Below the pieces are notes generated by a model. The model was not told the origin of the DNA. It worked only from the letters and a program-made list of their open reading frames with translations, and made no database searches. Position numbers and translations under genes: made by a program. DNA of 5,215 bases from Thermoplasmata archaeon M9B2D (GTDB lineage: Archaea > Thermoplasmatota > E2 > DHVEG-1): positions 1-5,215 of the forward strand of contig MUGD01000143.1 in assembly GCA_002900555.1 (NCBI GenBank). Direction: 5' to 3'. Positions 4,974-5,215 of this stretch are shown one piece after another (the first letter of the stretch is position 1; every line of letters starts with the position of its first letter).

Positions 4974-5054
4974 TTTTGTATCATTTATGTTACTAAACTA
5001 TTTTGTATCATATACGTTACTAAATTATTTTGTATCGTTTATGTTACTAAAAAG
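4974..5054. repeat. three tandem 27-bp repeats
   Basis: Units at 4974-5000, 5001-5027 and 5028-5054 share TTTTGTATC at the start and GTTACTAAA near the end, with no spacers. Units 1 and 2 differ at three bases; units 1 and 3 at four, three of them in the last codon-sized triplet. Read in the frame starting at 4974, each unit is nine codons giving FCIIYVTK(L/K), and all three differences between units 1 and 2 are silent. A TAA lies directly before the array and no start codon exists, so the frame is not a gene as it stands. It ends 13 codons later, after MSEKYQRFLKSI. Each unit also holds an imperfect dyad (GTATC near GTTAC) and could be a binding site set. Confidence 0.75.
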
Positions 5055-5112
5055 ATGAGTGAAAAATACCAGAGGTTTCTTAAAAGCATATAGGCGTATA
5101 TAGAAAATAAAA

Positions 5113-5121
5113 TTATTTAAA
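5113..5121 (+). promoter_or_regulatory. TATA box of the right-edge gene
   Basis: TTATTTAAA, preceded by an A-rich BRE-like stretch, is centred near 5117 and predicts a transcript start near 5143, eight to fifteen bases before the candidate ATGs at 5151 and 5158. Confidence 0.4.
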
Positions 5122-5157
5122 AGGCTCTAATTAGTCTTCTGTATTAAATCATGGAAA

Positions 5158-5215
5158 ATGCCAATGGAAGATCATATAACGGTATGGAGTATTGCCTGGA
5201 TGTTACCTTCAGTTG
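5158..5215 (+). CDS. start of an unidentified gene, cut by the window edge
   Basis: Two overlapping starts are possible. The frame from 5158 reads MPMEDHITVWSIAWMLPSV, which turns hydrophobic like the first helix of a membrane protein. The frame from 5151 reads MENANGRSYNGMEYCLDVTFS. Both stay open to the edge, and both follow the TATA box. I slightly prefer 5158 for its helix-like sequence. Too little is visible to name a function. Confidence 0.35.
   Translation, partial: MPMEDHITVWSIAWMLPSV

Noticed and set aside
4974..5054. CRISPR array
   Set aside because: The 27-bp units are directly adjacent with no spacers, and no cas gene is near.

Overview
The window looks archaeal, probably euryarchaeal and possibly Thermoplasmata-like, though the phylum is only a guess. 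The main signs are promoters. AT-rich boxes of the archaeal TATA/BRE type lie about 22-28 bases before the likely transcription starts of nearly every gene. At least one gene appears leaderless, Shine-Dalgarno motifs are mostly weak, and oligo-T runs stand where terminators are expected. An Lrp/AsnC regulator, a secreted C45-type hydrolase and small signal-anchored Ig-like proteins fit this picture. No rRNA, tRNA, CRISPR array, transposase or complete mobile element was found.

Layout. At 1-108 is the end of a plus-strand gene with a Lys/Tyr-rich tail, followed by an oligo-T terminator. 109-635 holds no convincing gene; it has a small inverted repeat and a purine-rich tract that reads as T-rich terminator on the minus strand. 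At 636-1976 (minus) is the best-defined enzyme, a secreted C45/penicillin-acylase-like Ntn hydrolase. From 2034 to about 2637 (minus) lies what I read as a broken multi-pass membrane protein gene. Hydrophobic segments sit in three successive pieces separated by one in-frame stop and two apparent one-base losses at A5/T5 runs; the longest piece (2123-2305) can be called as a small gene by itself. At 2652-2999 (minus) is a small secreted protein of unknown function.

The 3000-3305 gap is a divergent promoter region. It drives the secreted protein leftward and an intact Lrp/AsnC regulator (3306-3833) rightward, and both sides carry the 10-mer TGTTACAAAA, a candidate operator. The regulator converges on a minus-strand, membrane-anchored protein with a CARDB/Ig-like domain (3953-4438). 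The right end (4587-4933) carries a frameshifted remnant of a surface-protein module, then three tandem 27-bp repeats (4974-5054), and finally the start of another plus-strand gene cut by the window edge.

Taken together this is a mostly single-gene, cell-envelope-flavoured region: secreted enzyme, secreted small protein, anchored Ig-like protein, membrane-protein and surface-protein remnants, and one local regulator. It shows signs of decay. The C45 and CARDB-like genes are visibly richer in G+C than the lrp gene and the spacers. I do not see a complete undescribed system. The most unusual items are the broken membrane gene, the 27-bp repeats whose differences are mainly silent in one frame, and the motif shared around the lrp promoter.
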